Part shown: positions 1 through 8,956 of the stretch, piece after piece
Layout: the number at the start of each line of letters is the position of its first letter
Numbering within the stretch: position 1 is the first letter of the stretch
Origin: Neoalteromonas flava
GTDB taxonomy: Bacteria; Pseudomonadota; Gammaproteobacteria; Enterobacterales; Alteromonadaceae
Direction: 5' to 3'
Assembly: GCF_002807685.1 (NCBI RefSeq)
Contig: NZ_PEAX01000003.1
Location: forward strand, 745,777-809,776
DNA length: 64,000 nt
The notes under the pieces: generated by a model
Databases searched by the model: none
Told to the model about the DNA's origin: nothing
What the model saw: only the letters and a program-made list of their open reading frames with translations
Program-made: the position numbers and the translations under genes

Positions 1-107
1 TGATGAGCAGGGAAACTTACTATCGTCATGCCGAAGAACTTAGCAAGGATTACGGAATAGAAATCCGCAAGAAAAGTCCCTATTACCTACCTATAAAAAC
101 AGACTAA
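1..107 (+). CDS. Possible C-terminal end of a gene that starts left of the window
   Basis: A plus-strand frame is open from the left edge and stops at TAA 105-107. From the ATG at position 3 it would give about 34 residues, charged and Tyr-rich, ending P-I-K-T-D. No ribosome-binding site is visible because the edge cuts the sequence, so it is more likely the tail of a longer protein than a gene of its own. I do not recognise the family. A chance open frame of this length is also possible. Confidence 0.35.
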   Translation, partial: MSRETYYRHAEELSKDYGIEIRKKSPYYLPIKTD

Positions 108-179
108 CGAATATACATTATGCGCAATTAGGTATTAGGTGGTTAGTGTGTCAGAGGATTTAGCATAGTTACTAAAGTT

Positions 180-231
180 AGAAGTTGCTTGCTGTGAGCA
201 GCACTCATGGCTGTTCACGCTTCGCACTTCT
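180..231. repeat. Imperfect inverted repeat (long hairpin)
   Basis: The outer arms AGAAGT (180-185) and ACTTCT (226-231) enclose inner arms GTGAGCAGC (194-202) and GCTGTTCAC (210-218) around a 7-nt loop. The inner arms pair fully if one G-T (G-U) pair is allowed. It lies between the end of the left-edge frame and the end of the cardiolipin synthase gene, which converge. No clean T-run follows on either strand, so it is not a standard terminator. It could be a REP-like element or a structured 3-prime end. Confidence 0.4.
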
Positions 232-329
232 AACATTTAAGTATTATTTTATAGGCTTGCTTAGCTTGAATGATGACCGCAAGATTTACCGAACGCCCAT
301 TAATGCAAAACGTTAGTCTAGTCACTCTT

Positions 330-1790
330 TTACAAATATGACGAAAATAAACGACAGGCATTGTTGCGAATTTTTTTGCATACAGACAACTTTTTCAAAT
401 CTTTTGCGAAAACACGGCTGGCATTTTGTTTTTTTGCACTAAAAATATCCTTCAATGTTTCATTAAGTTGCGCATCAAAACACTCCAGATTGATTTCGAA
501 ATTGAATTCCATACTTCTGGCATCCCAATTGGTGGAACCAACAAAAGACCAAATATCGTCAATAATTACAAGTTTACTGTGATCAAATGGCCTGTTGTTT
601 CTGAATAGCCTTATACCATGCTCAATTATTCGCGGAAAGTTTGCCTGCATTGCCCAGTCAATAAAAGGAACATCGCTGTGCTTCGGCAATAAAATTTCAA
701 CACTGATACCACGTAATGCAGCTGCATGAAGAGCTGTCATTAATGTCTGGTCGGGCACAAAATAAGGAGTCATGATTTTTACACTGGTTTGCGCCCGGAA
801 TAATGCGTTGATTAAGGTCCAGCGTATTTTATTGTGGTCCTCATCCGGACCATCCTGAACAACTCGAGCTACAACCGTTTTCTCGCATTCTTCTTCCGTC
901 ACTCTAGTTTTAGGTGTATAGGGTGGAAATTGAATTAGCTCACCTGTTGCAAAAAACCAGTCCTCTACAAATACTTGGCTTATCTGATCAATCACTGGTC
1001 CTGCGATTTTAAAATGCACATCATCAATAGGGTGTGCAGCAGTTGTCGTTTGATTGCTTTTACTTATGTTCATGCCACCCAAGTATGCAACTTCGCCATC
1101 CACGCAGAGTATCTTTCGGTGATTTCTAAGATTGATAAAACGAATGCTGGTCAGTGAAACAGTAGGTAAAAACCGAGCTGTTTTTACGCCTAGTTTCTGT
1201 AACTCTTTATCAGACTGGTGCCAACTATGCCCAATCCCTACCCCGTCCAGCAATACATTCACGATAACCCCACGCTGACGTGCTTCAGCCAGAGCATTGA
1301 CAAATTGGCGACCAATCGAATCATAGTTGAATATATAACTTGATAACACGATATAGTGCTTAGCACTGCGGATAGATTGGATCATGTCTGGATAAGCCAT
1401 ATCACCGTTTATGAGAGGTTCAACGCTATTGTTAGCGAGGTAATTTAACGGATGTATGTTTTGCCCTGCGACTATTGCAGGTTGCCAGTTTTCGGGGATA
1501 TGGTGCTCTTTTTTCGGTTTGTCTTGGCGGCGAAGGTTTTGTTTAAGTGCTTGCGGATGCTTTTTCTTTGCTGCCCGCTTAATGCGATTTATACCAAAAA
1601 ACCAATAAAACGCGCTGCCCACCACCGGCGACAGTATGACAAGACCAATCCAAGCCAGCGATGTACGTTCGTTTTCTTTGTATAAAAGTACGTGCAGTGA
1701 TGTCAAAAAAGATAAACCTACATGCAAAACAACGATGATGGTTACCCAATGGGGGTAAATCCCATTCACCAGCTGTTCAAATATTTGCAT
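330..1790 (-). CDS. cls: Cardiolipin synthase (ClsA type, phospholipase D superfamily)
   Basis: The protein condenses phosphatidylglycerol molecules to cardiolipin at the inner membrane. Two hydrophobic segments lie in about residues 10-65 (PLDc_N region), followed by two phospholipase D HKD motifs: H-R-K-I-L-C-V-D-G from about H224, and H-S-K-L-V-I-I-D from about H404, each followed by G-G or G-S and N. The frame opens at TTG 1799, but the ATG at 1790 has GAG just upstream and gives 486 residues, the length of E. coli ClsA. It stands alone and its 3-prime end faces the left edge. Regulation is not visible. ClsA is preferred over ClsB/ClsC because of the N-terminal membrane segments. Confidence 0.9.
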   Translation of the reverse strand: MQIFEQLVNGIYPHWVTIIVVLHVGLSFLTSLHVLLYKENERTSLAWIGLVILSPVVGSAFYWFFGINRIKRAAKKKHPQALKQNLRRQDKPKKEHHIPENWQPAIVAGQNIHPLNYLANNSVEPLINGDMAYPDMIQSIRSAKHYIVLSSYIFNYDSIGRQFVNALAEARQRGVIVNVLLDGVGIGHSWHQSDKELQKLGVKTARFLPTVSLTSIRFINLRNHRKILCVDGEVAYLGGMNISKSNQTTTAAHPIDDVHFKIAGPVIDQISQVFVEDWFFATGELIQFPPYTPKTRVTEEECEKTVVARVVQDGPDEDHNKIRWTLINALFRAQTSVKIMTPYFVPDQTLMTALHAAALRGISVEILLPKHSDVPFIDWAMQANFPRIIEHGIRLFRNNRPFDHSKLVIIDDIWSFVGSTNWDARSMEFNFEINLECFDAQLNETLKDIFSAKKQNASRVFAKDLKKLSVCKKIRNNACRLFSSYL

Positions 1791-2476
1791 GAAACTCAAC
1801 CTAAATAGTGGGTTAGAAAATCAACTACGGAAGACAATTGTGTTGTAAGACTTTTTCAATGAAATTAACATCTATCTAACGGCCACTTTCGGCGGTAATT
1901 TCCTTTACTTGATTGTTGCTCTTACCAGCGCATTTTCAATAATGGATTTCATATTGATAGGATATGCCATTACACGCATTGACGATACGATACTTTATTC
2001 GTAATCGAAACATAGGGGAACAAAAGCCTAACCATGACCGAAATAGCGCCATTCCCACAACCATAACAAAAAGGTATCTAATCATAACCGGCCAAAATTA
2101 TAAAAATCCCAGTTGGGACATTTTTGGTGCTGTTTGGCATTGTGATGTTGGTTATACCTTGAAAAGGATTACTCACAATAGTCATTAATCTAAGTTTGTT
2201 GCCATTTCAATATAAAAAGAGAATCGAACGGAATCTTCTATCGCAAAAATCAGTCAGGGTATATCTAAACTGGATCCGTATTAAGGTGGAGAAAGAACCT
2301 TTTATTTTCGACTAAAGCTGCAATCCTATTTCCCACACTCCTAACTTACTTCGCGTATAAATTTCAAGATCAGATTAGAGGAAGTATCTACATTTACAAT
2401 CATGTATGTTGTTGATTCTTTTCTAGATAGCAAACAATATTAATCATCCGATTACTGACTTTCTTGTTTTTTCAAG
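1791..2476. other. Gene-free gap of about 690 bp
   Basis: AT-rich sequence between the start of cardiolipin synthase and the end of fumarase. A 74-codon plus-strand frame at 1964-2188 has no recognisable motif and no convincing ribosome-binding site, so I do not call it. No tRNA-like fold, direct repeat or clear terminator was seen. It may hold the promoter of the cardiolipin synthase gene and decayed sequence. Confidence 0.4.
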
Positions 2477-3862
2477 TTAACGTTTAAGCTGTAACTTTTC
2501 ATCCAAGAGTTGTTGAAACTCAATAGCTGTGTAATATCCCAATTCTTCAGCTGCCTCTGCTATCGACAATCGCTTGCTGTTAGCTGTGTGGGCGATTTGC
2601 GCGGCAACATCGTATCCCAGCGTCGGAGCTAATAAAGTGATCACTGATAGGTTTTGCGTCATGTTTGTGCTGATTTGAGAGCGATTTAGTGTCAGGCCAT
2701 CGACGCAATGCTGTGTAAATGATTTTATTGCATCAGATAATAGCTCGATGCTTTCCATCACATTATGAATAATAGCTGGGCGATAGGTATTCAGTTGAAG
2801 TTGGCCATTCGATGCCGCAAGGGAAACGGTTAAGTCGTTGCCAAAAACCTGTAGGCAAACCATACTTAATGCTTCACATTGAGTTGGGTTTACTTTCCCT
2901 GGCATAATAGAACTGCCAGGCTCATTGGCCGCCAGAGACCATTCGTTAAAGCCACAGCGAGGCCCGCTACCCAATAATTTAAAGTCATTGGCTATTTTGA
3001 ATAACACACTGGCAAGCTGTTTAAGTGAATTGCTGTAGCGCAATAAGGCGTCTTCACCCGAAACCGCGGCATAAGTATTGTCTGCCACTCTCAACGGTAA
3101 GAGATAGTGGTTTGCCAACTTTAACGCCATCTGTGCACCAAAGTGGCTAGGCGCGTTATCCCCTCCTCCCACAGCTGTGCCGCCAATCGCCAGTTGATAC
3201 ACACCATTGAGACTTTCACGTATAGCGCTTTTAGCCTGTATTAACTGCGCACAGTATCCTGAAAAAACCGCGCTAACAGGTAGAGGTAGTGCATCCATTA
3301 GATGGGTTCTGCCCACCGTAAGCAACGTCTTGTATTCACGTTGTTTTTCGTCCAATTGGTTGATCAAATCCTTTAACGATTTAAGTAAGGTATTGTGCGT
3401 AAGGTTAGCAACCACTAGGTGCATTGCGCTTGGAAATACATCATTAGACGACTGTGACATATTGACGTGATCGTTAGGGTGAATATGCTCCCTTATGTCC
3501 TCGCTCGACTGGTTCTGAAAAAATTCGTTAGCGAGTGTGCTGATGACTTCATTCACATTCATATGGGTTTGCGTACCAGAGCCTGTCTGCCATATGCGCA
3601 GCGGAAACTGTTTGTCATGGTCATTTTGTAACAGTTCATCGCAAGCCGCTAGTATCGCCTTCGAATAGCGAGCAGGTAGTAATCCATTGTCACTATTTAC
3701 CTCCGCCGCAGCCCTTTTGATATGTATAAGGCATTGGATAAATGCTGGCGCAAACCCTTGTGTGCCAATATTAAAATAACGTAACGATAATTGTGTTTGG
3801 TTACCCCAAAGCACTTTTGCCGAAAGGTCATTTTCAATTTTAGGTATAACATAATCTGCCAT
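2477..3862 (-). CDS. fumC: Class II fumarate hydratase (fumarase C)
   Basis: It interconverts fumarate and L-malate in the TCA cycle as an iron-free cytoplasmic tetramer. The fumarase/aspartase signature G-S-S-I-M-P-G-K-V-N-P is present, as are G-S-G-T-Q-T-H-M-N-V-N-E and the H-V-N-M-S-Q-S-S-N-D stretch of the active site. The open frame extends to a TTG at 3934. The ATG at 3862 has a GGA 6 nt upstream and starts where fumarases usually start, giving 461 residues (E. coli FumC has 467), so I use it. It is monocistronic, followed by a featureless gap. Argininosuccinate lyase and aspartase are excluded by the fumarase-type motifs. Confidence 0.92.
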   Translation of the reverse strand: MADYVIPKIENDLSAKVLWGNQTQLSLRYFNIGTQGFAPAFIQCLIHIKRAAAEVNSDNGLLPARYSKAILAACDELLQNDHDKQFPLRIWQTGSGTQTHMNVNEVISTLANEFFQNQSSEDIREHIHPNDHVNMSQSSNDVFPSAMHLVVANLTHNTLLKSLKDLINQLDEKQREYKTLLTVGRTHLMDALPLPVSAVFSGYCAQLIQAKSAIRESLNGVYQLAIGGTAVGGGDNAPSHFGAQMALKLANHYLLPLRVADNTYAAVSGEDALLRYSNSLKQLASVLFKIANDFKLLGSGPRCGFNEWSLAANEPGSSIMPGKVNPTQCEALSMVCLQVFGNDLTVSLAASNGQLQLNTYRPAIIHNVMESIELLSDAIKSFTQHCVDGLTLNRSQISTNMTQNLSVITLLAPTLGYDVAAQIAHTANSKRLSIAEAAEELGYYTAIEFQQLLDEKLQLKR

Positions 3863-3996
3863 TGAGCTTCCATTGTTGTGTTGAAGTAAAAGACTGGTCG
3901 TCCGAGTTAAATCGTGTATCTTCAAAGAAGCCAAAAATGCAAACGAGAATCGACGATTGTTAACACGGTTACAGCATTAGCTCACACATTTAAAAA

Positions 3997-4749
3997 TCAT
4001 ATAGACGTTAATTTTTTCCCGACCTTGATTAGATAGTCTTGTGTATTTAAAAACTCTGGCTTGTATTCAGGGCAGTGTTCAATATTCTCGGCGGAGAGGT
4101 GAGAACTGACGTTATGCTCCAACCAATTTATCGAATCGATGTGTTGTGGATTAATCAATACTTGCTTTCCACCCGGCAACAATCTGTGAGTATCCACCAC
4201 TATGTATTGAACAACCCAATTGTCAGTATCCAATATCAGGTCATAAATTAGTCCGAATGTGTCGTCTTTGGCTTGAATATTATAACCTTGTAACTCTTTA
4301 ATGGAACGCAAATGATTTCTGGGAATAGTAGACTTATCGCCATCTTCGAAGTCTTTCATTGACGGTCGCTTGCTTTGCGCCAAGTCCATAGGGTGCGCAT
4401 ACTCTCCCCAAACATCCTGGCCAGCCCAATAGAATCCGTATCCGAAGTATTCGGATAACAGTGCTTCATATTCGCGGGAAACCGTTTGATGCTCATCGAT
4501 GGAGGGGCTGTCTTTAACTTGCTGCATGGACAGTAGCACATGGATTTTCTCTTCTTCACTGTCGATTCTGCGTAACGACATCGGTGAAATAAGCACTTTT
4601 TCACCCATAGGTAGCCATTTACGTGTATCGGCGTGCATGTATCTGACCGCCCAACTGCGGTCATCAAATAAAAAATCTTTAATCGCACCAATGTCGCCAT
4701 CAGAAGCAGCTAGGGTAAATCGCTTGATATCCCGTAATCCTACATACAT
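3997..4749 (-). CDS. PRC-barrel domain protein
   Basis: About 250 residues, soluble, with no signal peptide. Two similar halves each resemble a PRC-barrel: an N-terminal copy around residues 5-75 (G-D-I-G-A-I-K-D-F-L-F-D-D then W-A-V-R-Y) and a second around 165-220 (D-T-F-G-L-I-Y-D-L-I-L-D-T then W-V-V-Q-Y). Each is followed by a W/L-L-P-x-G-x-x-V-L-I-x-P strand. PRC-barrels occur in ribosome-maturation and photosynthetic proteins and in many stress-linked bacterial proteins of unknown role; the exact job here is unknown. The frame could start at TTG 4761, but ATG 4749 with GAGAA upstream is better. It is monocistronic. Confidence 0.75.
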   Translation of the reverse strand: MYVGLRDIKRFTLAASDGDIGAIKDFLFDDRSWAVRYMHADTRKWLPMGEKVLISPMSLRRIDSEEEKIHVLLSMQQVKDSPSIDEHQTVSREYEALLSEYFGYGFYWAGQDVWGEYAHPMDLAQSKRPSMKDFEDGDKSTIPRNHLRSIKELQGYNIQAKDDTFGLIYDLILDTDNWVVQYIVVDTHRLLPGGKQVLINPQHIDSINWLEHNVSSHLSAENIEHCPEYKPEFLNTQDYLIKVGKKLTSI

Positions 4750-5004
4750 GTTTTTTCTCAAATTTTTGAAAATAATGACTTAGGTTAGAAAAACAGATAA
4801 TGGAATTCTTGAGCCTGTGTAATGCAGTTTGTTCCTATGCGCGTTGCACGTCTGTGCGCTACAACACATAAACGGATATATTTACAAATAATAATGGGAC
4901 GGTATTTTTACCGGTAAAACATTTAACGGCTTAATGGGTTTGACGCTAGGACGGTCAACTAAAATACTGCATGTGGATTAATGCCAACAATCTTAAGAGA
5001 GGTA

Positions 5005-5906
5005 TCATGTCAACTCTCTTCTGAACCTTTGTAGTTCTTTGATCCTTTGCTCATCACTGGCTGGATAGTGCATGTCTAAGGATTGAAGTGTCTCGACAAT
5101 AATGTTGGCAACAATCAAGCGCGCATTCTTTTTGTCATCAGCAGGCACTACATACCAAGGTGCGTCGTCGGTGCTAGTAGCCGTTAAGCACGTTTGATAG
5201 GCGTGCAAATATTTATTCCAATATTGACGTTCATTAATATCAGCTTTGCTAAACTTCCAGTTTCTACTGAGTTTATCGATTCGTTTGAGGAAACGTATGC
5301 GCTGTTGCTCTTTCGAAAGGTGCAAGAATATCTTAATAATTTTTGTACCATTTCGGCTCAGATGCTGTTCAGAATCAAGGATAGATTGATAGCGGTGCTG
5401 CCACACATCGTTTGCCTGGCCTTTTTTTTCGGGAATACGCTGACTGCTTAAGATGTCGGGATGCACCCTAACAATAAGCACTTCCTCATAGTAAGAGCGG
5501 TTGAAAATGCCAATGCGCCCTCGTTCTGGCAGCGGTTGAAAATGCCAATGCGCCCTCGTTCTGGCAGCGCTTGATTGGTGCGCCACATAAAGTCATGATC
5601 GAGTTCCGTTGCAGTGGGGTGTTTAAAACTGGTTACCTGACAGCCTTGCGGATTGATCCCTGACATCACATGCCTGATCGCGCCATCTTTCCCAGCTGCA
5701 TCCACAGCCTGAAAAATAAGTAACAAAGAATGCTCATTTCTAGCATAAAGTAAGCGCTGTAACTTGCTCATTTTGGAAATTTGGTTTTTCAATTTCCGAT
5801 GGTAACGCTTCTTGGAATCATAGTGTGCTTCAATTAATGTCGGTAATTGGCCGAGCACGCATGCTTTCCCCTCTTCCACTTTGAAATCATCAATATTAAC
5901 TTTCAT
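5005..5906 (-). pseudogene. ppk2: Polyphosphate kinase 2 family gene, frameshifted by a 35-bp tandem duplication
   Basis: PPK2 enzymes move phosphate between polyphosphate and nucleotides. The N-terminal part (start ATG 5906) carries the Walker A region V-D-A-A-G-K-D-G-A-I-R-H and reads up to [12 protein letters not shown]. An exact duplication of 35 bp at 5497-5566 then shifts the frame and the protein ends after 152 residues. The rest (Walker B continuation [13 protein letters not shown], the lid and the C-terminus) lies intact in another frame down to 5005. Removing one repeat copy restores a single frame of about 288 codons, normal for the PPK2 nucleotide phosphotransferase group. The gene starts about 46 bp after hflC, so co-transcription is likely. 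Each half keeps only part of the active site. Confidence 0.9.
5496..5569. repeat. 35-bp exact tandem duplication (2.1 copies) inside ppk2
   Basis: Unit 5497-5531 is repeated without mismatch at 5532-5566, and one flanking base before and three after continue the period. Since 35 is not a multiple of three, the second copy breaks the reading frame. The perfect identity indicates a recent event, consistent with replication slippage, or an assembly artefact. Confidence 0.95.
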
Positions 5907-5952
5907 ATCAATCCTCGCTTTGTATGCTTGAAACTCGGACGCAAGTGACTGT

Positions 5953-6933
5953 TTATTTTGGCGGAATTTGGTTTGTTTCGGTATGTTGTAAATACTGAAA
6001 GAGTTCGCTATCTGTAGACAGCACCAAGGTCGTATTTTTGCTCATTGTCAGCTCGAAGGTTTGCAAGGAACGAGTAAACGCATAAAAAGCTACGGCGTCT
6101 TGATTTTGATTGTAGGCATTAGCGTAAATAGCGGCTGCTTTAGCGTCCGCTAATCCACGAATTTCTTCCACTTGACGATATGCTTCGGATTGTATTTTGT
6201 TTAAATCACGCTCTCTGTTGCCGCTAATGCGGGCAGCTTCTCCTTTACCTTCTGATAAAAAGCGTTCGGCAATTTGGCGCCGTTCGCTGATCATTCGCTC
6301 ATAGATTTTTGGGCGCACACTTTCATTGTAGTTAATCCGCTTAAAACGAATATCTAAGAGTTCAATACCAAACACTTTTACCTTTTGTGCTGCAGCGGTG
6401 AATATGTCTTTCTCAACTAACAAACGTCCTATATTGATGGGTACTAAGCTACCAATGTTTTGTGCTTTTTCGGCGTCGGTTAGCAACGTATCTCTAAGCG
6501 GTTGTCTGTCTTTGGAAGTGCGTATAATTTCAATCAACTCGTGTTTTGCCACCGCATTGCGCGTTTCACTGCCGAAAATGTCATCCAGTCTCGATTGCGC
6601 GCTGCGCTCATCTCCAAGACGCAGAAAATATTGCAAAGGATCAATTACTTGCCAGCGAGCAAACAAGCTAACAGAAATATACAGCTTATCTTTAGTTGGC
6701 ATATCTGAAGGCGTACCTTCCCATTCCAATACGCGTTTCTCGATAGAGTTAACCTGCTGAACAAAAGGCATTTTAAGCTTGATGCCGGCGTTAACAATGG
6801 GCTCACCCACTGGCTTCCCGAATTGAGTAATAACTACCTGTTCAACTTCGTTGACTGTATACAGGGCACTGTTTACAGTAACAACAATGAGAATGGTCAC
6901 AACACTAACTATAACCCATAAAACACGATTCAT
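5953..6933 (-). CDS. hflC: HflC, SPFH/band-7 membrane protein modulating FtsH
   Basis: The HflK-HflC complex sits in the inner membrane with a large periplasmic part and modulates the FtsH protease. The 326 residues begin with one membrane segment (about 5-25), then the band-7 domain starting Y-T-V-N-E-V-E-Q-V-V-I-T-Q-F-G-K-P-V-G. A charged helical region follows, with A-E-R-F-L-S-E-G-K-G-E-A-A-R-I-S-G and A-D-A-K-A-A-A-I-Y-A-N-A-Y, typical of HflC. The start overlaps the hflK stop by 4 bp (ATGA) and has AAGGTGA upstream, so translation is probably coupled. Neither hfq nor hflX is adjacent, unlike in E. coli. Confidence 0.93.
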   Translation of the reverse strand: MNRVLWVIVSVVTILIVVTVNSALYTVNEVEQVVITQFGKPVGEPIVNAGIKLKMPFVQQVNSIEKRVLEWEGTPSDMPTKDKLYISVSLFARWQVIDPLQYFLRLGDERSAQSRLDDIFGSETRNAVAKHELIEIIRTSKDRQPLRDTLLTDAEKAQNIGSLVPINIGRLLVEKDIFTAAAQKVKVFGIELLDIRFKRINYNESVRPKIYERMISERRQIAERFLSEGKGEAARISGNRERDLNKIQSEAYRQVEEIRGLADAKAAAIYANAYNQNQDAVAFYAFTRSLQTFELTMSKNTTLVLSTDSELFQYLQHTETNQIPPK

Positions 6934-8027
6934 TTTACTTCACCTTTAGTTGTGGTTAGATTTAGTAGCGGCAACACACTCTTTGCTTGGCTATCAATGA
7001 TGATTTTTGTACTGACGAGTGGCATTACTTTTTGCATTGTTTCAAGGTAAAGACGCCTGCGTGTTACCTCTGGCGCCTGTTGATACTCAGTAAATAATGC
7101 ATGAAAGCGCAGCGCATCTCCTTCAGCTTCATTAATACGCTTTAACCGATACCCATCGGCTTCGCGGATACGCTGATCACGCACCCCTTCAGCAAGCGGA
7201 ATAATGCGGTTGTATTCGCGACGAGCCTCGTTGATCAGCTTCTCTTTTTCTTGTTGAGCTTGATTAACTTCGTTGAAAGAAGCCTGCACTGCTTGCGGTG
7301 GGTTGATGTTTTTTAGTTGCACCTGATCAATACTTATTCCCATTACATATTTAGTCGCCAGTGCTTGCATTTTTAACAATGCCTCAATCTCTATTTCTTG
7401 TCTGCCGATAGTGATAACTTCATCGACGGTGCGATCGCCGACCACCTCACGCATCACAGATTCAGATACATAGCGAAGTGTGCCCGCGGGATCGCGCACT
7501 TCAAATAAATAGTGTTTAGGGTCAGCAATCCGATATTGCACCACCCATTCGACCAAGGCTGTGTTCAAATCGCCAGTCACCATTTGGGTTTCTCCGATTT
7601 GGTTGTTAATTAGCTCAGCCCTCGATTTACTGGAAATGTAAAACCGATTTGGCGTAATGTTTTGATTGGGGTCTGTTGCACCGGGAGTTGAAAATCCAAA
7701 TTCCTGTTTCAACTGGCGTTTAGTCGGCACAATGTAGACTTTATCGATGCCTAGCGGCATTTTAATATGCAACCCAGAAGGCTTAATTACTTCAAACTTG
7801 CCAAATCGCAGCACAACTGATACTGAATCACTTGGCACAGTGTATAGGCAGGTATAGCCAGTGAGAACAATCAGTATCGCTATGAAGATGACGATGATGG
7901 CTTTCATATTTCCTGAAGGTAACAGTTTCCTACCCTCATGCATCAGTTTTTGAACTGCGGTATTTACGTCCATGGGGCTATTGGAGTTATTGTTCGTTTT
8001 ATTGGTACTTTCGCTTGTTGTAGGCAT
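6930..8027 (-). CDS. hflK: HflK, partner of HflC in the FtsH-associated complex
   Basis: 365 residues. A Ser/Asn-rich cytoplasmic N-terminus comes first, then one membrane segment (about 43-63, I-I-V-I-F-I-A-I-L-I-V-L-T-G-Y), then a band-7 domain beginning Y-T-V-P-S-D-S-V-S-V-V-L-R-F-G-K. The D-V-Q-L-K-N-I-N-P-P type motif (here Q-V-Q-L-K-N-I-N-P-P) and the E-V-N-Q-A-Q-Q-E-K-E-K coiled region are characteristic of HflK. GAGGA lies 4-5 nt before ATG 8027. The N-terminus is shorter and lacks the long Gly-rich stretch of E. coli HflK. It is the first gene of an hflK-hflC-(ppk2) unit, and its promoter should lie in the following gap. Confidence 0.93.
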   Translation of the reverse strand: MPTTSESTNKTNNNSNSPMDVNTAVQKLMHEGRKLLPSGNMKAIIVIFIAILIVLTGYTCLYTVPSDSVSVVLRFGKFEVIKPSGLHIKMPLGIDKVYIVPTKRQLKQEFGFSTPGATDPNQNITPNRFYISSKSRAELINNQIGETQMVTGDLNTALVEWVVQYRIADPKHYLFEVRDPAGTLRYVSESVMREVVGDRTVDEVITIGRQEIEIEALLKMQALATKYVMGISIDQVQLKNINPPQAVQASFNEVNQAQQEKEKLINEARREYNRIIPLAEGVRDQRIREADGYRLKRINEAEGDALRFHALFTEYQQAPEVTRRRLYLETMQKVMPLVSTKIIIDSQAKSVLPLLNLTTTKGEVK

Positions 8028-8956
8028 AGTATCCTCATTTCGTCGATATCAAGCGCCGTCTATTGACAGTTAAAATAACTCTCTAGATCTGTGCATTGGT
8101 AACCTTCACACATATGCAAGTTCTTGATGTAAGACCTAGGTAGGACGACTCAATTATTGAGTGATTTATTTTCTGATGGTAGAACTGGGGATTTTGGCCA
8201 GAATATATTGTGTTTGGCTTTCTTCTTTTATTTTTATCAAACGGCTTTTTACTAGCATGACTTTTTTCTTTGTTATGGCTTTGCATACACAGCTCTAGGA
8301 AATTCACCTAATTGCACTATTGCAACTAATTGAGAATTTAAAGGATAATACAGCCTTTCGCATACTTCCGTGCGCTAGCACACACAGTAAAGAAATTGTG
8401 GAGCCGCTAATCAAATAAAATGTTGCGGTAAACTCCTAACCTCTCGGTCTCATGCTTTACGACTGAGTAGCATTCGCAGCATAGTAATTCTTACTGTTGC
8501 ATATCCATTAGAGTCATGTGTCCGCGTTTGTATGTAATAACGCCTAGCTTTTGTAATTTTCCTGCGGCTTCGGTTACCCCTTCCCTCTAACGCCCAACCT
8601 ATTTGCTATTAGCTCTTGGGTCATCTGTTGCAGAACACAAACAAGGCACCAGACATTAGCGCTAACGCCATGTCAGTTTCCACGATGGAGGCCAAGTCCA
8701 TTAGTGGACTTTTGAAGTCAACAAAACCCAGATGCAAATACACCTGAGCGGGGTCAATGGTAAGGCCATTCGATACAAAATTAGGTTGTTCATTTATCTG
8801 AAAAATGAAATGAATTTACGCTCGCTTAGGAACTTAAATATTCTCGATTAATTGATATCTATCAGAAGAAACAATAAATTTTTTATGACAGCGCGATTAA
8901 CATGTAACGCGTCTAAATGATGCCCACCAATTTTGATTTAAAGAGGCAAGCTGATA
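8028..8956. other. Gap of about 930 bp between hflK and the acyl-CoA dehydrogenase
   Basis: This gap contains the decayed Crp/Fnr-type gene at about 8407-8690. A 74-codon minus-strand frame at 8083-8307 is Lys/Asn-rich without any recognised motif and is probably not a gene. The divergent promoters of hflK and of the acyl-CoA dehydrogenase must lie here, but I cannot place them with confidence. Confidence 0.5.
8407..8690 (-). pseudogene. Remnant of a Crp/Fnr-family transcriptional regulator (C-terminal part)
   Basis: Read on the minus strand, the region gives M-T-Q-E-L-I-A-N-R-L-G-V-R, then after a frame change V-T-E-A-A-G-K-L-Q-K-L-G-V-I-T-Y-K-R-G-H-M-T-L-M-D-M-Q-Q. A TAA stop follows, then E-L-L-C-C-E-C-Y-S-V-V-K-H-E and a final TAG at 8407-8409. 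This order (L-G-V-R-R-x-x-V-T-x-A-A, then L-Q-x-x-G-x-I-x-Y-x-R-G-H-I, then C-E-C-Y-x-V-V) is the winged-helix end of a common Crp/Fnr regulator group. There is at least one frameshift and one in-frame stop, and the cyclic-nucleotide-like N-terminal domain is not recognisable upstream. It is clearly non-functional as it stands. The right end is approximate. Confidence 0.75.

Noticed and set aside
1964-2188. Plus-strand 74-codon frame in the gap after cardiolipin synthase
   Set aside because: No motif, no ribosome-binding site and unremarkable composition; chance frames of this length are expected in AT-rich gaps.
5005-5906. Two separate functional PPK2-like genes
   Set aside because: The halves overlap exactly over a 35-bp duplication and each has only part of the active site; one broken gene is the simpler reading.
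8083-8307. Minus-strand 74-codon frame upstream of hflK
   Set aside because: Low-complexity Lys/Asn/Ser content, no family resemblance and no good ribosome-binding site.
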